This document shows positions 39,436 to 52,380 of a stretch of 64,000 nucleotides of DNA, piece after piece. Position 1 is the stretch's first letter. Each line of letters begins with the position of its first letter. A model generated the notes under the pieces. It was not told the origin of the DNA and did not search any database. It saw nothing but the letters and a program-made list of their open reading frames with translations. The DNA lies in the NCBI RefSeq assembly GCF_000004075.3, contig NC_026658.2, positions 4,526,001-4,590,000 of the forward strand. The letters run 5' to 3'. The position numbers and the translations under genes are program-made. This DNA comes from Cucumis sativus (lineage: Eukaryota; Streptophyta; Magnoliopsida; Cucurbitales; Cucurbitaceae).

Positions 39436-39896
39436 AGAAGAGGCAGCTGAAGCAAGAAGGCACCGGTATAATAGGATGCGAGGAAGGTTTTTTTGGCATT
39501 CTCTGTAACGGCGTTTTTCCCGGATTCCCAAAAAACAAAACCCAGAAAGAAGAAAGTTGAACAAGGTGAAGAAGAGAAGCAAAAAGCGGTTTTTAGAGTT
39601 GAGTTTTCTCCTTAAAAACGCTTCAGTAACGGCAATCCAAAGAGGGTGTGTGAAGAAGTGGAGGCGGGTGGAGCGTTACAGTTTTTACACTTACTCAACG
39701 GACAACACTTGTACTTCTTCTTCGTCGTCTTCTTCTTGGGAAATCCTTTAAATCCCCCATCAATCTTTCATTCTGCTTCAAATTACAACTGGGTTTTATG
39801 TGTTTCTAGTTGTTGAGCCAATACTGTTTCTCCTCTGTTTTCTGTTGTTGACTTGTGGGGGTGGGGGTGGGGGGGTGGGGGGAAGCTTTAATAATA
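38067..39896. other. Spacer and ARF 5' leader/promoter region
   Basis: AT-rich to about 39360 with no gene seen. From about 39400 the composition changes: a (GA)n run at 39401-39432 is followed by moderately GC-richer sequence and a G-rich tract (ggggtgggggtggggggg, 39857-39882) just before the ARF start codon. The last 450-500 bases are probably the transcribed leader. A 64-codon open frame at 39557-39751 begins with TTG, not ATG, so it is not a normal upstream ORF. Confidence 0.5.
39401..39432 (+). repeat. (GA)n microsatellite in the ARF leader/promoter
   Basis: About 15 uninterrupted AG units, followed by ggaggag. GA/CT repeats next to plant transcription starts can bind GAGA-binding BBR/BPC factors; that role here is inference. 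Confidence 0.9.
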
Positions 39897-42800
39897 ATGG
39901 CTAATCGGGGTGGAGGGTCGCTTTTACCCTCAAGTAGTACTTCGATTCAAGGTAATTTCAAATGGGGGTTTCTTGTTTTGTAATCTGATTTTGGGTTTAC
40001 TTTCTCTAAACCCTTTTCTTCTCTGTAAAATTGTGGTTTCTTAGGTTGGTGTGGAGATGAACTTTATACTGAGCTATGGAAGGTCTCGGCTGGACCTCTT
40101 GTGGAAATTCCTCGAATTAATGAGAAGGTTTTATATTTTCCTCAAGGCCATATGGAACAGGTAAGTTCGTTGAAGAATCATTTTGCTGCTTTTCAGATCG
40201 ACCTCTGCTGCTGGATTTGTGTTTTATGATTTCTTTCTTTGATGTGTTTGGTTATAGGGTTGTTTTTGTTGTTCCCTTTTTGAGTTTGATTGAAGTTTTT
40301 TGATTCATATAGTTGGAGGCATCTACAAATCAGGAGCTAAATCAGAAACTTCCTTTGTTTAATCTTCCCCCCAAAATTCTTTGTCAAGTAGTTGATACCC
40401 GGCTGCTGGTACCTTCTTTTCCCAATCCTTTCTTCTTGTTCTTGTTGTTCGTCTTTTTGGCTTTTGAGAAAATGGGGGCTATGAAACAAGAGCCTCTTGT
40501 GTTTTCACAAGAACCAAACATGTGATTAGACCTTCTGGTTTGGACTTTTGACTTCTAAATATAAGCCACTTTTGATTGATCCTTTCTTGAAATTATAGGC
40601 TGAGCAGGATTCAGATGAGGTTTATGCACAGATAACTTTAATGCCAGAAGCTAATGTAAGAACTCTTTCTAGAGTTTATGCTACTTATCTATTTTGCTAA
40701 TTTTGGACCAAAGAATTTGAGTCTCTGACCATTTGTCCTAAATTTGGATCACTGTTCAGCAAGCGCTACCTTCAACTTTTGAACCTCCACTAATAGAGTG
40801 TCGAAAAACAAAAGTCCATTCGTTTTGCAAGGTTCTAACTGCTTCTGATACTAGCACCCATGGAGGGTTCTCCGTGCTTCGGAAACATGCCACAGAATGT
40901 CTGCCTCCATTGGTAATTCTGCTTTACCAAGTTATCGTTTTCCTCTTATCTCGTATTATCCCTTGAATATTAATACATTTTCTAATCTACTCGTGGGATT
41001 TTCTTCAGGATATGACCCAGCAGACCCCAACTCAGGAACTCGTAGCCAAAGATCTTCATGGTTATGAGTGGCGATTCAAGCATATATTTAGGGGTGAGCC
41101 TCCTCCCCGTTACTCTGATTACAACCACATGTTTATGAACAGTTATCTTCAGTATTCAGCCAATTTCAATTAATTTCTACAATTATAATACTAAACCTAT
41201 GTATGATGGATAACAGGTCAACCACGAAGGCATTTGCTGACAACCGGATGGAGCACCTTTGTGACTTCTAAGAGACTGGTTGCTGGAGATTCTTTTGTTT
41301 TCTTGAGGTATCTTGATTTTCCTTCTGTGGATGTTTGTCTGTAGGAGGGGAGATTATGCTTCTTTTGTTAACTCCTTAAAAAAAATTTTCTTAGGGGGGA
41401 AAATGGAGAATTGCGAGTTGGAGTAAGGCGTCTTGCTCGCCAACAAAGCAGCATGCCTTCATCTGTGATTTCAAGTCACAGCATGCACTTAGGAGTGCTT
41501 GCTACTGCATCTCATGCCGTGTCGACTCAAACTCGCTTTGTTGTCTATTATAAGCCAAGGTGAGATATTTTTTTTTTTGTTCTATGTATTTAATGTTGAT
41601 CTTTTCAAGTTATTCAATTGGGATGCTCATGTTTGTTTTTCTACTTGGTGTCGACTGATACCAGGGCAAGCCAGTTTATCGTCAGCTTGAGTAAGTACAT
41701 GGAAGCGATGAACAATAAGTTCATGGTTGGGATGAGGTTCAAGATGAGGTTTGAGGGTGAGGAGTCTCCTGAGAGAAGGTAGAAGGGAAAAAAAGACATG
41801 CTGCAATACTTTTTCGCATCCTTTCATGAGCTTTCTCACTAATTCTTGTTTTACTTATTCTAAATGACAAGGTTTTCGGGTACCATAGTCGGAGTTGACG
41901 ACATGTCTCCTCACTGGCCCAATTCAGAATGGCGATCGCTGAGAGTAAAGTCTTCCTCTGTTGTCCTACTGCTGCAACCCTTGAACGAGTCCGATTGCTG
42001 ATTGTATTTGCTTTTCCTTTCCAGGTTCAATGGGATGAACTTGCATCTATTCAGAGACCTGATAGGGTTTCACCATGGGAGATTGAACCTTTCGTAGCTC
42101 CTACACCGAGCATTCCGCATTCTATTTCAGTAAAGAATAAAAGGCCTCGGCCTCCACTTGAAATTCCAGGTATTGCTGTGGGTTAACTATTCTTTCAATT
42201 CTTCCATTCAATTATTGCTGCTGTTCGCTGTGGGAGGAGTTGAAATAAGCTATTGGCTAATCATGATGGTTCTTTTATCTTTTGTCTTTCTACATGAAAT
42301 AGATTCCGATAATTCAACTGTAACAACTCTACGACATCCTGGATCAACATCACATGATGATAGAACACAGCTGAGTGTTTCTGCTGCTGAACTTAAAAGA
42401 TTTGAAAATCATGCAACATGGCATTACAAGCAAACAGATGCTGGCGGCAATGGAAATTCTGTATCAAGGACTGCAATGGAGGGATCTTGGTTAGCATCCT
42501 CAAGTGGCTGTGTTTCTCAGCATCGGTTACAGGATTTGATAGATGACCGTAAAAGTGGTTCTGTTTGGTCAACGGTCTTTCCAGGACAGCTGGCAGCACA
42601 CTCAACATGTCCAACTCCACGGTCTTCAAATACGAAGAGTGACCAAGTACAGGACCTTGGGGAAAAGGGGAAGAAAGCTGAGGCGTCTCCAAGCTGTCGG
42701 TTGTTTGGGATTGAGCTCATCAATCATTCTAAGAGCCCAGTTCTGACCGAAAGAGCGGCTGATCAACCAAATAGCACACCAAATGAAATCACTGAGGCAG

Positions 42801-43435
42801 AGCAGAACTCAAACCTACCAAAGATTTCCAAAGAAAGAAAATTAGGACTTTTACAAGTACCTCCTAAAGAGATCCAGCACAAGCAGAACAGCTCGACCAG
42901 CAGCCGAAGCCGTACCAAGGTGAATAATATAAGAGATCTATTATACAGCTTGTTCACGTTTTAAACTCCTTGTGCTTGAGCTAATGTATTGACTTCTTTT
43001 TGTTGGTCGTCAATGTCCTGAAGGTTCAAATGCAGGGGATGGCCGTTGGACGGGCAGTGGACCTTACCACATTGGAGGGTTATGGCCAACTCATTGATGA
43101 ATTGGAAAAAATGTTTGATATCAAGGGAGAACTTCGTCCTCGTAACAAGTGGGAGATTGTTTTCACCGACGACGAAGGAGATATGATGCTCATGGGCGAT
43201 TACCCTTGGCAGTAAGTCATACACACTTAAACAGTAAACCACATTGTTTGATTCAATATCAGTTGCATAACGTTCCTACTGTTAAAAACCATCTTGCAGG
43301 GAATTCTGTAACATGGTGAGAAGAATATATATATGGTCAAGTCAGGATGTGAAGATGGGTTCGGTTAGCAAACTTGCGATGTCTGCACTCGAATGTGAAG
43401 GCACAGTAATAACCTCGGAGTCGGCTGACAGCTGA
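39897..43435 (+). CDS. ARF9: Auxin response factor, ARF9/11/18 type
   Basis: Fourteen exons: 39897-39951, 40045-40160, 40313-40408, 40599-40655, 40760-40912, 41009-41093, 41217-41307, 41395-41559, 41665-41778, 41872-41944, 42025-42169, 42303-42919, 43024-43211 and 43300-43435. They join in frame to 696 residues with GT-AG introns throughout. Residues about 125-228 are the B3 DNA-binding domain ([20 protein letters not shown], then [17 protein letters not shown]), flanked by the dimerisation domain halves. About 255-340 is the Auxin_resp region. Residues 385-585 form a Ser/Thr-rich middle region without a Gln-rich block, as in repressor-class ARFs. From 590, [14 protein letters not shown] begins the PB1 (Aux/IAA-interaction) domain, with the acidic [14 protein letters not shown] motif. 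It binds auxin response elements in the nucleus and is regulated by Aux/IAA partners. The clade assignment is firmer than the exact number. Confidence 0.93.
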
Positions 43436-46400
43436 AGCTGGAAGTAGGTTGCTTCGAAATCTTAAATAATCTTTTGGGTTGGGAACTTGGGGCGAACAGG
43501 GGGGGCTGTGGTGAGAGTTGTTGTAAGTTCTTTGTTGATTGTTATGGGGGAAAAAAAAGGAAAAAAAGAAAAAACTAGTTTCAAATTTGATCAAAAGAGA
43601 GAAAAAAGACCACAAAAAAAAAAAAAAAAAAAAGGAGAAGAAAAACACAGAAAAGACACATGGGATAATCTTTGGCTCATTTTCAAAAAGGTTTTGAAAG
43701 AGAGGTGAAGATTAGAATTTGGGAATACTTTGTTGAAATTAAATGATGAGTGGGTTAGAAAATGTAGAGGTTATGGAGTGAGTAGCCTTTGCTTCTTCTA
43801 TTTATGTAAATATACCCATTTTGTCAAATGTAAAACTTTTATCTTCTAGACTATTGCTACATGAATTACCTAACTGGATTTGGGTTTCACTTGCACAGTA
43901 CATATAAGTGCAAGTGGGTCGGTTCAGATCGGATTTTAATCTAAGTCGACTTTCAATTGATTCTGATTAATTTTGGAGACCAAGTTGCTCTACTAAGTGA
44001 CCCATAAAAACCAAATAGATATCACTTTCGATTAAGATGTTACGATCCAATCCACGTTAACCAATCAACTTTGATCCAAATGAATTTCCTTCCAAATTTC
44101 CAATTGCATTTGTTATGTCAGTACCATTTCGAGTATAATCATAACTTTATTTTGTTGGAAAGAATATAACGTATAGTTTGAAACATATTATATATAAATA
44201 TAATTTGGAAATTAATGTAGAACCCATATTAGAGAATAGTGGATAGAATCATCACAATAAATAAAGGATGGGTGGAGAATCATTAATGATTTCTTCCATA
44301 AGTATAATTGAAGTCATTGCTTTGAAGTTGATCTTGTCCACTCATACATTTAAGTGCTCCAACAATTGAATTGCCCATTGGAATCAAATATATGTTTATG
44401 TTTATTACTTTATCTAAATTTTGTCTAAAAGAAACCTTAAAATTTGTGGAGGGGCTCTGCTCCCTTCTCATTTTATCTATTATATTATTATTATTGATAT
44501 TATTTTCGGAATATCTCTCTCTATTTGTGTTGAGAGATAAAAAAAGGAATATGAATTGGATATCTTTTGTATGATTCAATCGAAAGTGGAGAAATAAATC
44601 CATCCAATAATAAAAAAGTTTCATTTATTATTATTATTATTATTAGAGAATGGTTAGAAAAAAATGAAACTATTTTTTGCTATATTTTGCAAATAGTTTG
44701 AATGTTGTGGTATTTTGTATGATGTTTTTTTTGTTTATAATTTTTTAAAAGAAAAATAGCATTATCAATAAGATATCATGCTAAGCGAATTGCAATTACG
44801 AACACCCCGACTCAATAATAGGCTTAAGCTATAACAAAACCGTATTGGTTCATTGACCATTCACCCTATTTAATAAAGCCCACTTTGTTAAGAAATATAT
44901 CACACTATTAAAGGAACGAGAAATGAGCGATAGTTTACTCAATCGATCTATAATCTCATCTAAAATCTCTCTGATCCGAGGATTTTGCATCAAATTGTGT
45001 TAGTGATGCACTTAACTAACACTTGAGAATTTGATTCGATCCAGAAACTGGATACTTCCTTTTGAATAACTATTTTTATCCTAAATAAGATTACCAACAC
45101 CTATCTAGCTAGAACATTGACCTCCCCTTTGACCATTATGATTTTAGTGGGATGCACAAATCAAATTTTTAACTTTGAAATTGATAATACAAAATAGGGG
45201 TGAAATTGGATTGGGTTGGGAGACATTCTCAACTTAACCCATATTTTCGGGTTATTTGGGTTGACAACCCGAATAATCCGAATTAGTTTTTAACCCAACC
45301 CAACCCAACCCGTAAAATATGGGTTGTGTTGGGTTTAGGGTTGTATATATAAATATTTAGGGTTTAGGGTTGTATATATAAAGGAGAATTTTAGCCTCGA
45401 ACTTCAATTGGGTGGAATCCGCACATTTAGCGGTTTGCTTCTCAAACATAAACTAACCAACATAGTGTTCCAAACTCTCTTGAAATTTCTTAGGTGGATG
45501 AATCTCTATTTCTAAAACTAACCCGATTAAATATGGAGATACAACGTTAATTATTTTTCCATCAATCTGTTATATGATTCCTAAAAGCAATAATTTGAAA
45601 ACAAAAGCATAACAATATTTTTTCCCACGACGTTAAACTGTTCGTGTTGATTTTCGTACAGTTTTTCTGGATTTGTAGAGTTTATCGCACAATTGATAAG
45701 ATTTGGATCTTGAACTTTTAAAAGAGCTCACATTTTCAAACAACACACCATACACCAATCGATGATAAAGGTTCCATCTAGTAAGTCATCTACCAAGTAA
45801 GGTCTTAAAACAGGACAAAAAATTAACATACGAGCAACATCATTACTCAGTAGATGGCATTGTAGAATGAAGGGATAAATAAAGGACTAACGGCAACAAT
45901 AAAAAATTAGGGAGTTAAAATTTTTAAAAGGACAAAAAAGAAAAAGAAAAAGGAAAAGTCATTTATTAAGTTATGAATTACAAAAGTTCAATAGAATAAG
46001 CTTCATCAAATCCTAACTACTTGAAGACAAAGTTAAAAAATCTTACCAACCTAAATCATTTAGCCTAAAATTAAAATCTTAACAACTTAAATCACATTGT
46101 CTAAAAAACAAAAAAAATATAAATAATAAAAAATCACAAGTTGCAATACATGAACATATACATGTTAGTATCAAAAGAGATTTGCTTACTTTTTTCACCA
46201 ATTTACAAAATCAAACCGGGCTAAAGAAAATACATTATATCTTATTAATATATATTTAAGCGGATGGATTTTAGTCATGCACAACAGAAACCAGATCGAG
46301 ATTTTACTCTTAATTGCTATCAATTAACATAAAATCCTAAACTAAAATGAATTAGGGTTTGATAAGTGGGCGTTCTTGATGAGCCTCGATTTTGGGTGGA

Positions 46401-47805
46401 ATATTTCAGCCTAAAAACTAGAAAATGACCCAAAACTTTTCTCATCAAATGAAAGGGCCATTTTATAGAGAATTTACGTGCAAATTGCATGTCCATGCAA
46501 CACCATATAGCCCAACAACTCAAAGTTCACTTTTTCTAGTGGGTCTTTTTGTCTACATCAAATGATAACACCTAGTCCACCTAGAATTAGTATGATTATT
46601 CAACAAAATGTTAGATTTTTCACTAACTTTAATCAGAGGACAAAATGGTCATATTTGGTCAAAGATAAATTTAATTTTCAAACCAAAAGTCAACATTTTA
46701 ATTTTTTTTTTTACCATTTTGTTTGTCTTGACTAATTCAACATTTCAAGCATGACTCCACGTTCAATTTCTCAAAATTCAAATTACATGTGAATATATTG
46801 TCGATCAAGTTTGACTTTTTACAACTTTGACAATTTTCACAATTTCCAAGCTTCTGAGTATGAATCCACATTCATATTTTTTATATTTAAATCACATTTA
46901 AACAAAAATCTCTATCTCTAACTGATAACCGAAGACTATATCACATATATTTTTCGGTTTCTCTCTCTTTACCTGATTTGACTATATCACATATATTTAT
47001 CAGTTTCTCTCTGTTTAACTAATTCGATTAGTTCGAATTATTCCACTGTTATAAGTTAAGGGTTTAGACCATGTGAATCTATCAGCGATACAAGTCTATT
47101 AGTGATGATTTTATTATATTTGTAATTTTTTAAAATGTTGCCATATCCGTAATTATTATTCTTAAAATGGCCATCAATTACCATTACAGGTTAAGAAAAA
47201 TAGGTACAATATATTTGAAGAAATCCAACACCAAAACATTCTCTTCTAAAACCACAAAACACAATTGGATTCGTAGGTGAGCTTTGAGTCCCATTTCACC
47301 ATGTTTCATTAGGTTCTTAAGTAAAGCTTTCAATCCCATTCCTCTATGCTTCATTAGATTCTACTTAAGCTTTCAGTCCCATTCCACTATACTTCTAAAA
47401 TGTATAATTGTTTTCCATGCTTGAGTCCACAATGCTAAGGTAAATCAAAGTCCATGGCTTGAACAACACAATTAAATAACTTGGGTTGGAACTTTAAATA
47501 GAAGATACAGGTGATCACGTGATTGAATGGAAATCATGCTTAAGACAATATCATTTGAAATCATCACCATTATTTTTTTGCAAAAGATTGATTATTTTTG
47601 GTGAAGGGTGTTTAGAGTTTAAAAGTTTGAAAAAATTTGATAAATACAAAATTATGAAGAAAAAAAAGGAATTATAGATTTAAAATTTGAAAAATAAGTT
47701 TGGTTTTCATTGTGTATTGGGATTGAGTAGTTAGAGATTTTATTAGTAGGAATAACCTAATAATTGTTAGTAGATGTGAAAAACAAACAGTGGTTTACCA
47801 TAATT
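43436..47805. other. Spacer downstream of the ARF
   Basis: The first 300-400 bases are likely ARF 3' untranslated sequence, including an A-rich run at 43610-43633. The remainder is AT-rich, with a hAT-like or telomere-like repeat block at 45195-45382, short inverted motifs at 47080-47120 (palindromic repeat family) and a duplicated tatcacatatatttntc segment at 46938-47002. No gene is seen. Confidence 0.5.
45195..45382. repeat. gggttg/caaccc-rich repeat with telomere-like units
   Basis: The left part starts taggggtgaaattggattgg, which resembles a hAT MITE end, and the middle carries a ttaacccaacccaaccc run able to pair with it. To the right, the 20-base unit tttagggttgtatatataaa occurs at 45334-45353 and again at 45363-45382. 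It contains the plant telobox core (tttaggg). No target duplication could be set, so the element class is uncertain. Confidence 0.45.
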
Positions 47806-48057
47806 CTAGAAATGCAAATTATATCTGATTTCCCATAAATAAAAGTACCCAGAGGCTGTTTGAACTCGTTGTTTCGGAGTCCAAGGGCCTGTTTGGCTCA
47901 AGGAGTAGAGTGCTAAGATCTGCTGGAGATTTTTATGGAAAGGTTGATTTACTACAGGAATTGGTGCTTCTTGTGGGGTTTGTGGAACGAATTTGCGAAG
48001 TTCCGGAATCGCTGCATCTTTGCTCGGATCGAAGTTCTTATGGCAAAAGGAAATCAT
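47806..48057 (-). other. Unassigned 83-codon minus-strand frame
   Basis: The frame starts with ATG at 48057 and is less AT-biased than its flanks. It encodes a Pro/Gln-containing protein (segments PELRKFVPQTPQEAPIP, SQTGPWTPKQRV) that I do not recognise. It overlaps the upstream flank of the flotillin-like fragment on the opposite strand. It could be part of a captured gene piece or chance; there is no visible promoter or splice support. Confidence 0.2.
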
Positions 48058-48088
48058 AAAAAAAATTCATCCTTCTCTCTTTCCCTCT

Positions 48089-48270
48089 AACGCCGAACTC
48101 GCTAAGAAGAAGGCCTCCTGGACTAGAGGGAAGTGGAAGCCACGAAAGCCGTCGCACTCGGAGAAGCGCAGTTGCAGACGGAAGTGGAGATGATGAATGC
48201 AATGACCATGGTGGAGAAATTGAAGGCTGAATTTCTCAGCAAAGCTAGCGTTGAGTATGTAACCAAGGTC
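48089..48270 (+). pseudogene. Flotillin-like gene fragment
   Basis: Two pieces in different frames resemble the coiled-coil part of plant flotillin-like proteins: [13 protein letters not shown] from 48089, and from 48133 [19 protein letters not shown] followed by [17 protein letters not shown]. Between them, bases coding for about five residues are missing, which shifts the frame. The upstream SPFH domain and the downstream C terminus are absent within several kb, and homology stops at about 48267, directly before a gt (gtcaat), which may be an old exon border. This is a non-functional gene fragment, perhaps carried here by a transposon. Flotillins are membrane-microdomain scaffold proteins. 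Confidence 0.75.
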
Positions 48271-51200
48271 AATTTCCTTTTCTCCATTTTTCTGCTGAAT
48301 CTTCATCCTATCTCGCCCGCTCTCTCCCCACCTCCATAGCCAGACACCTTTACTTCTTCTTCTTCTCTCTTCCTCCTTTAATCCCTCTCAATAACATCTC
48401 CTTTTCTCCTCTTCAAATTCACCATTTCTCCATTTCTCCATTTCTGTTCTCCCTCTGGTGCAATGGCCGTAGTAGAGTTATCCTCCTCTTTAAAAATGAA
48501 CTCAACTTCTCCTCCATAACACTCTTTTTCATTCCAATCGTTTCTCCCTGTTGACCACCTTTGCTGCTCTTTCTGCCTGTTTCATCGCTCCCGAACTCTC
48601 CGAGTCACTTGCTCTATCAACTAAGTTTCAAATATATGTATGTTTTTTTAGTAAGTTCGGAAGATTTTTTATTTTGAGAAATTATAGACGAATTATTTGC
48701 TCTGTTCAATTTCTTTTCCAGTCAAGTTGAAGCAGCCTCAGTTCCAGCGAAAACAAAGGACCCTAACAATAAAAGCAAATATTGTGGTGTTTTGTCACAT
48801 CCCATCGCCCAAGCACTTGAAGCATTGTGTTGTGCAGTATGGCTCGAGCGCTGCTCAGTCCTTAAGCTTTGATACTTGGCTTTATCGTCTAGCTCAATAG
48901 TTTTGATACTTGGCTCTATTGTGTAGCTCAATACTCAATAGTTTCTACTTTCTTTTACTCAGAAATCTGAAATCATTCATTTCCCTAAGGCTTGGTTGCC
49001 TTTACATATTTAGCTTAACAACAAGAACAATTCTAAAGGTTTGAGCTCAATTTCATATTCATTTAAATACAAAAACTTTACTTAAGCTCAAAATATACGC
49101 TTTCATTCAAAATAATAATTTACAAGCATTTTAAAATTTAAAAAAAGCTTTTAAATACGCAAATACTTTTGAAATTCACTCACGAAAACGTGGTTTCCTT
49201 TTGACTCGCTTCCAACTTCTCTTCTTGCCTAATGCTTCCAACTTCTCTTCTTGCCCAATGGTTCTTCTTCTCCGCAGAGTAATACTTTAACATTCCTCAC
49301 AATTCTAAGAGAAACTCCTTAACATTAAGTTGTCTTCCTCTATTTATACTACCATCACTTTCTATGTTTATACTACCATCAAAACAATTAGTCACACTTC
49401 AACTCTCACTAGTGTATGGGTAAGCTTAATATTTCTCATGAACTTGTCACACATAGCCCACTAATTAATTATATATAATTTTAATAAATCTTTATATATT
49501 TATTTAGTACGGATTCAAAAAAACATATATATATTTAAGAAATTATTAATATTTTTCTAGTTTGATTTCCAAAAATTGTATTTTTAATAACTTTTCAAAA
49601 ATATGTATTTATTTTTATTATTTTAATATAGTATTAAACTAATTTTTAGACTATATCTTATTTGTTTAACATAATTTGTATTTAATTTATTTCTTATTTG
49701 TTTAATATATTTGTATGTTAATTATATTCCATGTGATACATCTTTTAGAATTTTAAAAAGCTGCGTATGTTATACAACTGAAAGACAATAATACAATTAT
49801 AACGAATAAGTTTTTGTTATGACTTTACAATGAGAAAAAACTATTTATTATGGTAGATGGATAAAAAATTTTATGGACCATGATTTATCGTGTTGGTGAA
49901 GTGTATGTTCCATTTGCATATTCGTTTCACCAATTTGTTGAATGTATTTAAGGTAAACTTTTTCCATCCTTCAGTCTATTTGTGTCTCATTTGACAGTTT
50001 ACTAGGTTAGTTGCAACAATTCAAATTTCATTTGTTACAATTTACTTAAATCATTAAGTCGGATTGTTGACTTTATATCGATTAGTGCTGCTCGGAATAT
50101 ATCGTATTTTATGAATAGTGAACTACATAGTACTCAGAGTATTCAATGATTGTACGCAACAAATTAAATAGCAAACACAAGGTATATTTTGTATTCACAT
50201 TTTTAATGGTAAAATTTTCTTAAATTCTTTAAAATTTAAGTATGCTTAAACTTATACTTTTGTTAACGCACTAATTTTTTCTTTCTATTTATTTTCAAAT
50301 TTCAATAAATAAAAAATATTTGTTTAATTATATTAGAATCGTAAACCAATTTACCAAGTATTTGTCTGTTTTTTAAATCTAAAGTAAAAACATATTTTTT
50401 CTGAAGAAAACAATAAATTTATGTTATTGAATTCCTAATTTTAAAAGATTGGAAAAAATTATTTTATAAATTTGAAGATTATTTGTTATTCGATTGAATT
50501 TGCTGATTTGAAATTTGTTATGTTTTTTAAATTTGGGATTTTTCTTAATCAAATAGTAATTTAGTAATAATTTATATCAGAAAATTATAATTTATTTATT
50601 AATAATTTAATTTGTTGGGATCCCAAATTTGTTTTTGTCTTTTGTTTTTTTAATTTGAGATCTTTCTTAATCAAATCGTAATTCTAGTTTTTTTTTTTGT
50701 TGTTATGGTATTTTTGTTTTCTATTAATTTGAATTTTTTATTAAAAATATTTTATTGGCATTTAAATTTTTTTTAGACATGTTGATATTTTTTAAAGAAG
50801 AAATTTGATGGATACTATTACAACCAATTCACGGTGGTTTAGGGTTTTAACTGTTTGCATCAGTCAATGTAAACTTTTTTTGTCCTCCAATCTATTACCT
50901 GTGCATGTCAAAATTGACAAAGGTTGAGGATGTTGTCAAGGTAATTGACTTGTGTTATTAACTATCAATTTAAATAAGTTGCAAGAACCGAAAGAAAGAA
51001 GAAGAAGCCAAACAACTTTGTTTCGGCAGAAATTGAAGTTGGAGGCCTTTCTTTCCGTTGAGAGATTTTTTTTGTGAAAGACCGCTGCTCTTTCGAGGGT
51101 TATGGTGTCTAACGCTTTGCGTCAATGGAGATGAAGAAGAGAAACGTGTTTGGGGAAAAATTGGGAATTTAATGGCTTTTAATTGTTTTGATTGTTTTGA

Positions 51201-52380
51201 TGCCTAAAATTAGGGAGAAAGCTAAAATGACTGTGGTTGGAGAGCATGATTCAATTGTGATTTATTTTGGGTTTTGAAATAATTGTATTTAGGATGTGAG
51301 TTTTTTTCATTAGAGTAGGACATTTAAGACATATTTAAAACAATCCTTTTTTCATTTTTTTTTATTTTATGATTTTACTATATTAACAATTTAAATTAAC
51401 TTTTATCATTTATCCTAACTAAGTAAACCCGTAAATTTACTATTTTTCTCGTCATCCCTTTAATTTAGGAATATAATACTCAATTGTTCTTCAAGTTTCT
51501 TAACAAATAGGAATATGGTTTGGGCTACTTTTTAATGGAAAAAAGACTTTTGAGTTCGAATACCCATGAAACATATCCAAATGATCCTTAAGCGAATTTA
51601 TAGGAGATTTTATAACGGGTATCATTTTTGGCATAAAATATGAAGCATATAGCAATTTCTTAAACTCCTTGCAAATATTACAAATTACTTATTCTTTTTA
51701 AAAATATTCCAAAATCGTCCTCTAACGGGAGGGATTTTCTCCCTTCCCCATCTTCAATTTCTCCATTTTCCATCTTCTCATCATTTTCTCCTACTTTAAG
51801 ATCACTTCTTCGTTCTTCGCAATTTTCTCACTTTTCCACCATTTGTTTCTCAAATTTTTATCTAGGTTCTTCATCTCAAGGATTCTTTTCTTAATTTTTC
51901 ATTCAACTTGAAATATTTTCATCATTGTAGGTTGATTTTGTTCAATTCAACTAGATGATTTTACTAGTATTTTTATATTTAAAAAATGAGTTTATTTTAT
52001 TTGTATTAGACTTTATCTGTTTGAGGCTTTGTAAGAATTGAGCATATTATGATTTTTTCTATTTGTTTTATGTTTTTAGGTTAAAAGAAATTACATTTTT
52101 TTTCTTGTAAATATTGATGAATACAAGTTATTACTAATAGACTATTAGTTAGACTAGTTAATATGAGCATAGTGATAGTAGTCTATCAATGCTATGGGCG
52201 TACCACTAGAAAGGATGATCATTTTATTGTAAAGTAGTAATATAAAGTATATAATGTCATAATAGAGTTTAATTTATAGCTGATAGCTTCTATCAATGAT
52301 AGACTTCAACATGTATATTAACAAAACTTTTTCTCAGTAAAATGCCTCAATTAATACTAATTTGCAATGATTCAACATGT
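48271..52380. other. Spacer
   Basis: 48271-48650 is pyrimidine-rich with no credible frame. 48700-49400 is of mixed composition, with a tandem duplication of a cttggcttta/cttggctcta segment at about 48870-48935 and repeated ccaacttctcttcttgcc at 49210-49255. 49440-50990 is very AT-rich. 51000-51200 is less AT-biased but has no recognisable frame. 52100-52330 contains several tctatca/tgatag palindromic motifs. No gene is seen. Confidence 0.45.

Noticed and set aside
39557..39751. 64-codon frame in the ARF leader as a possible regulatory upstream ORF
   Set aside because: It begins with TTG (at 39557), not ATG, and is Lys/Ser-rich without a recognisable motif.
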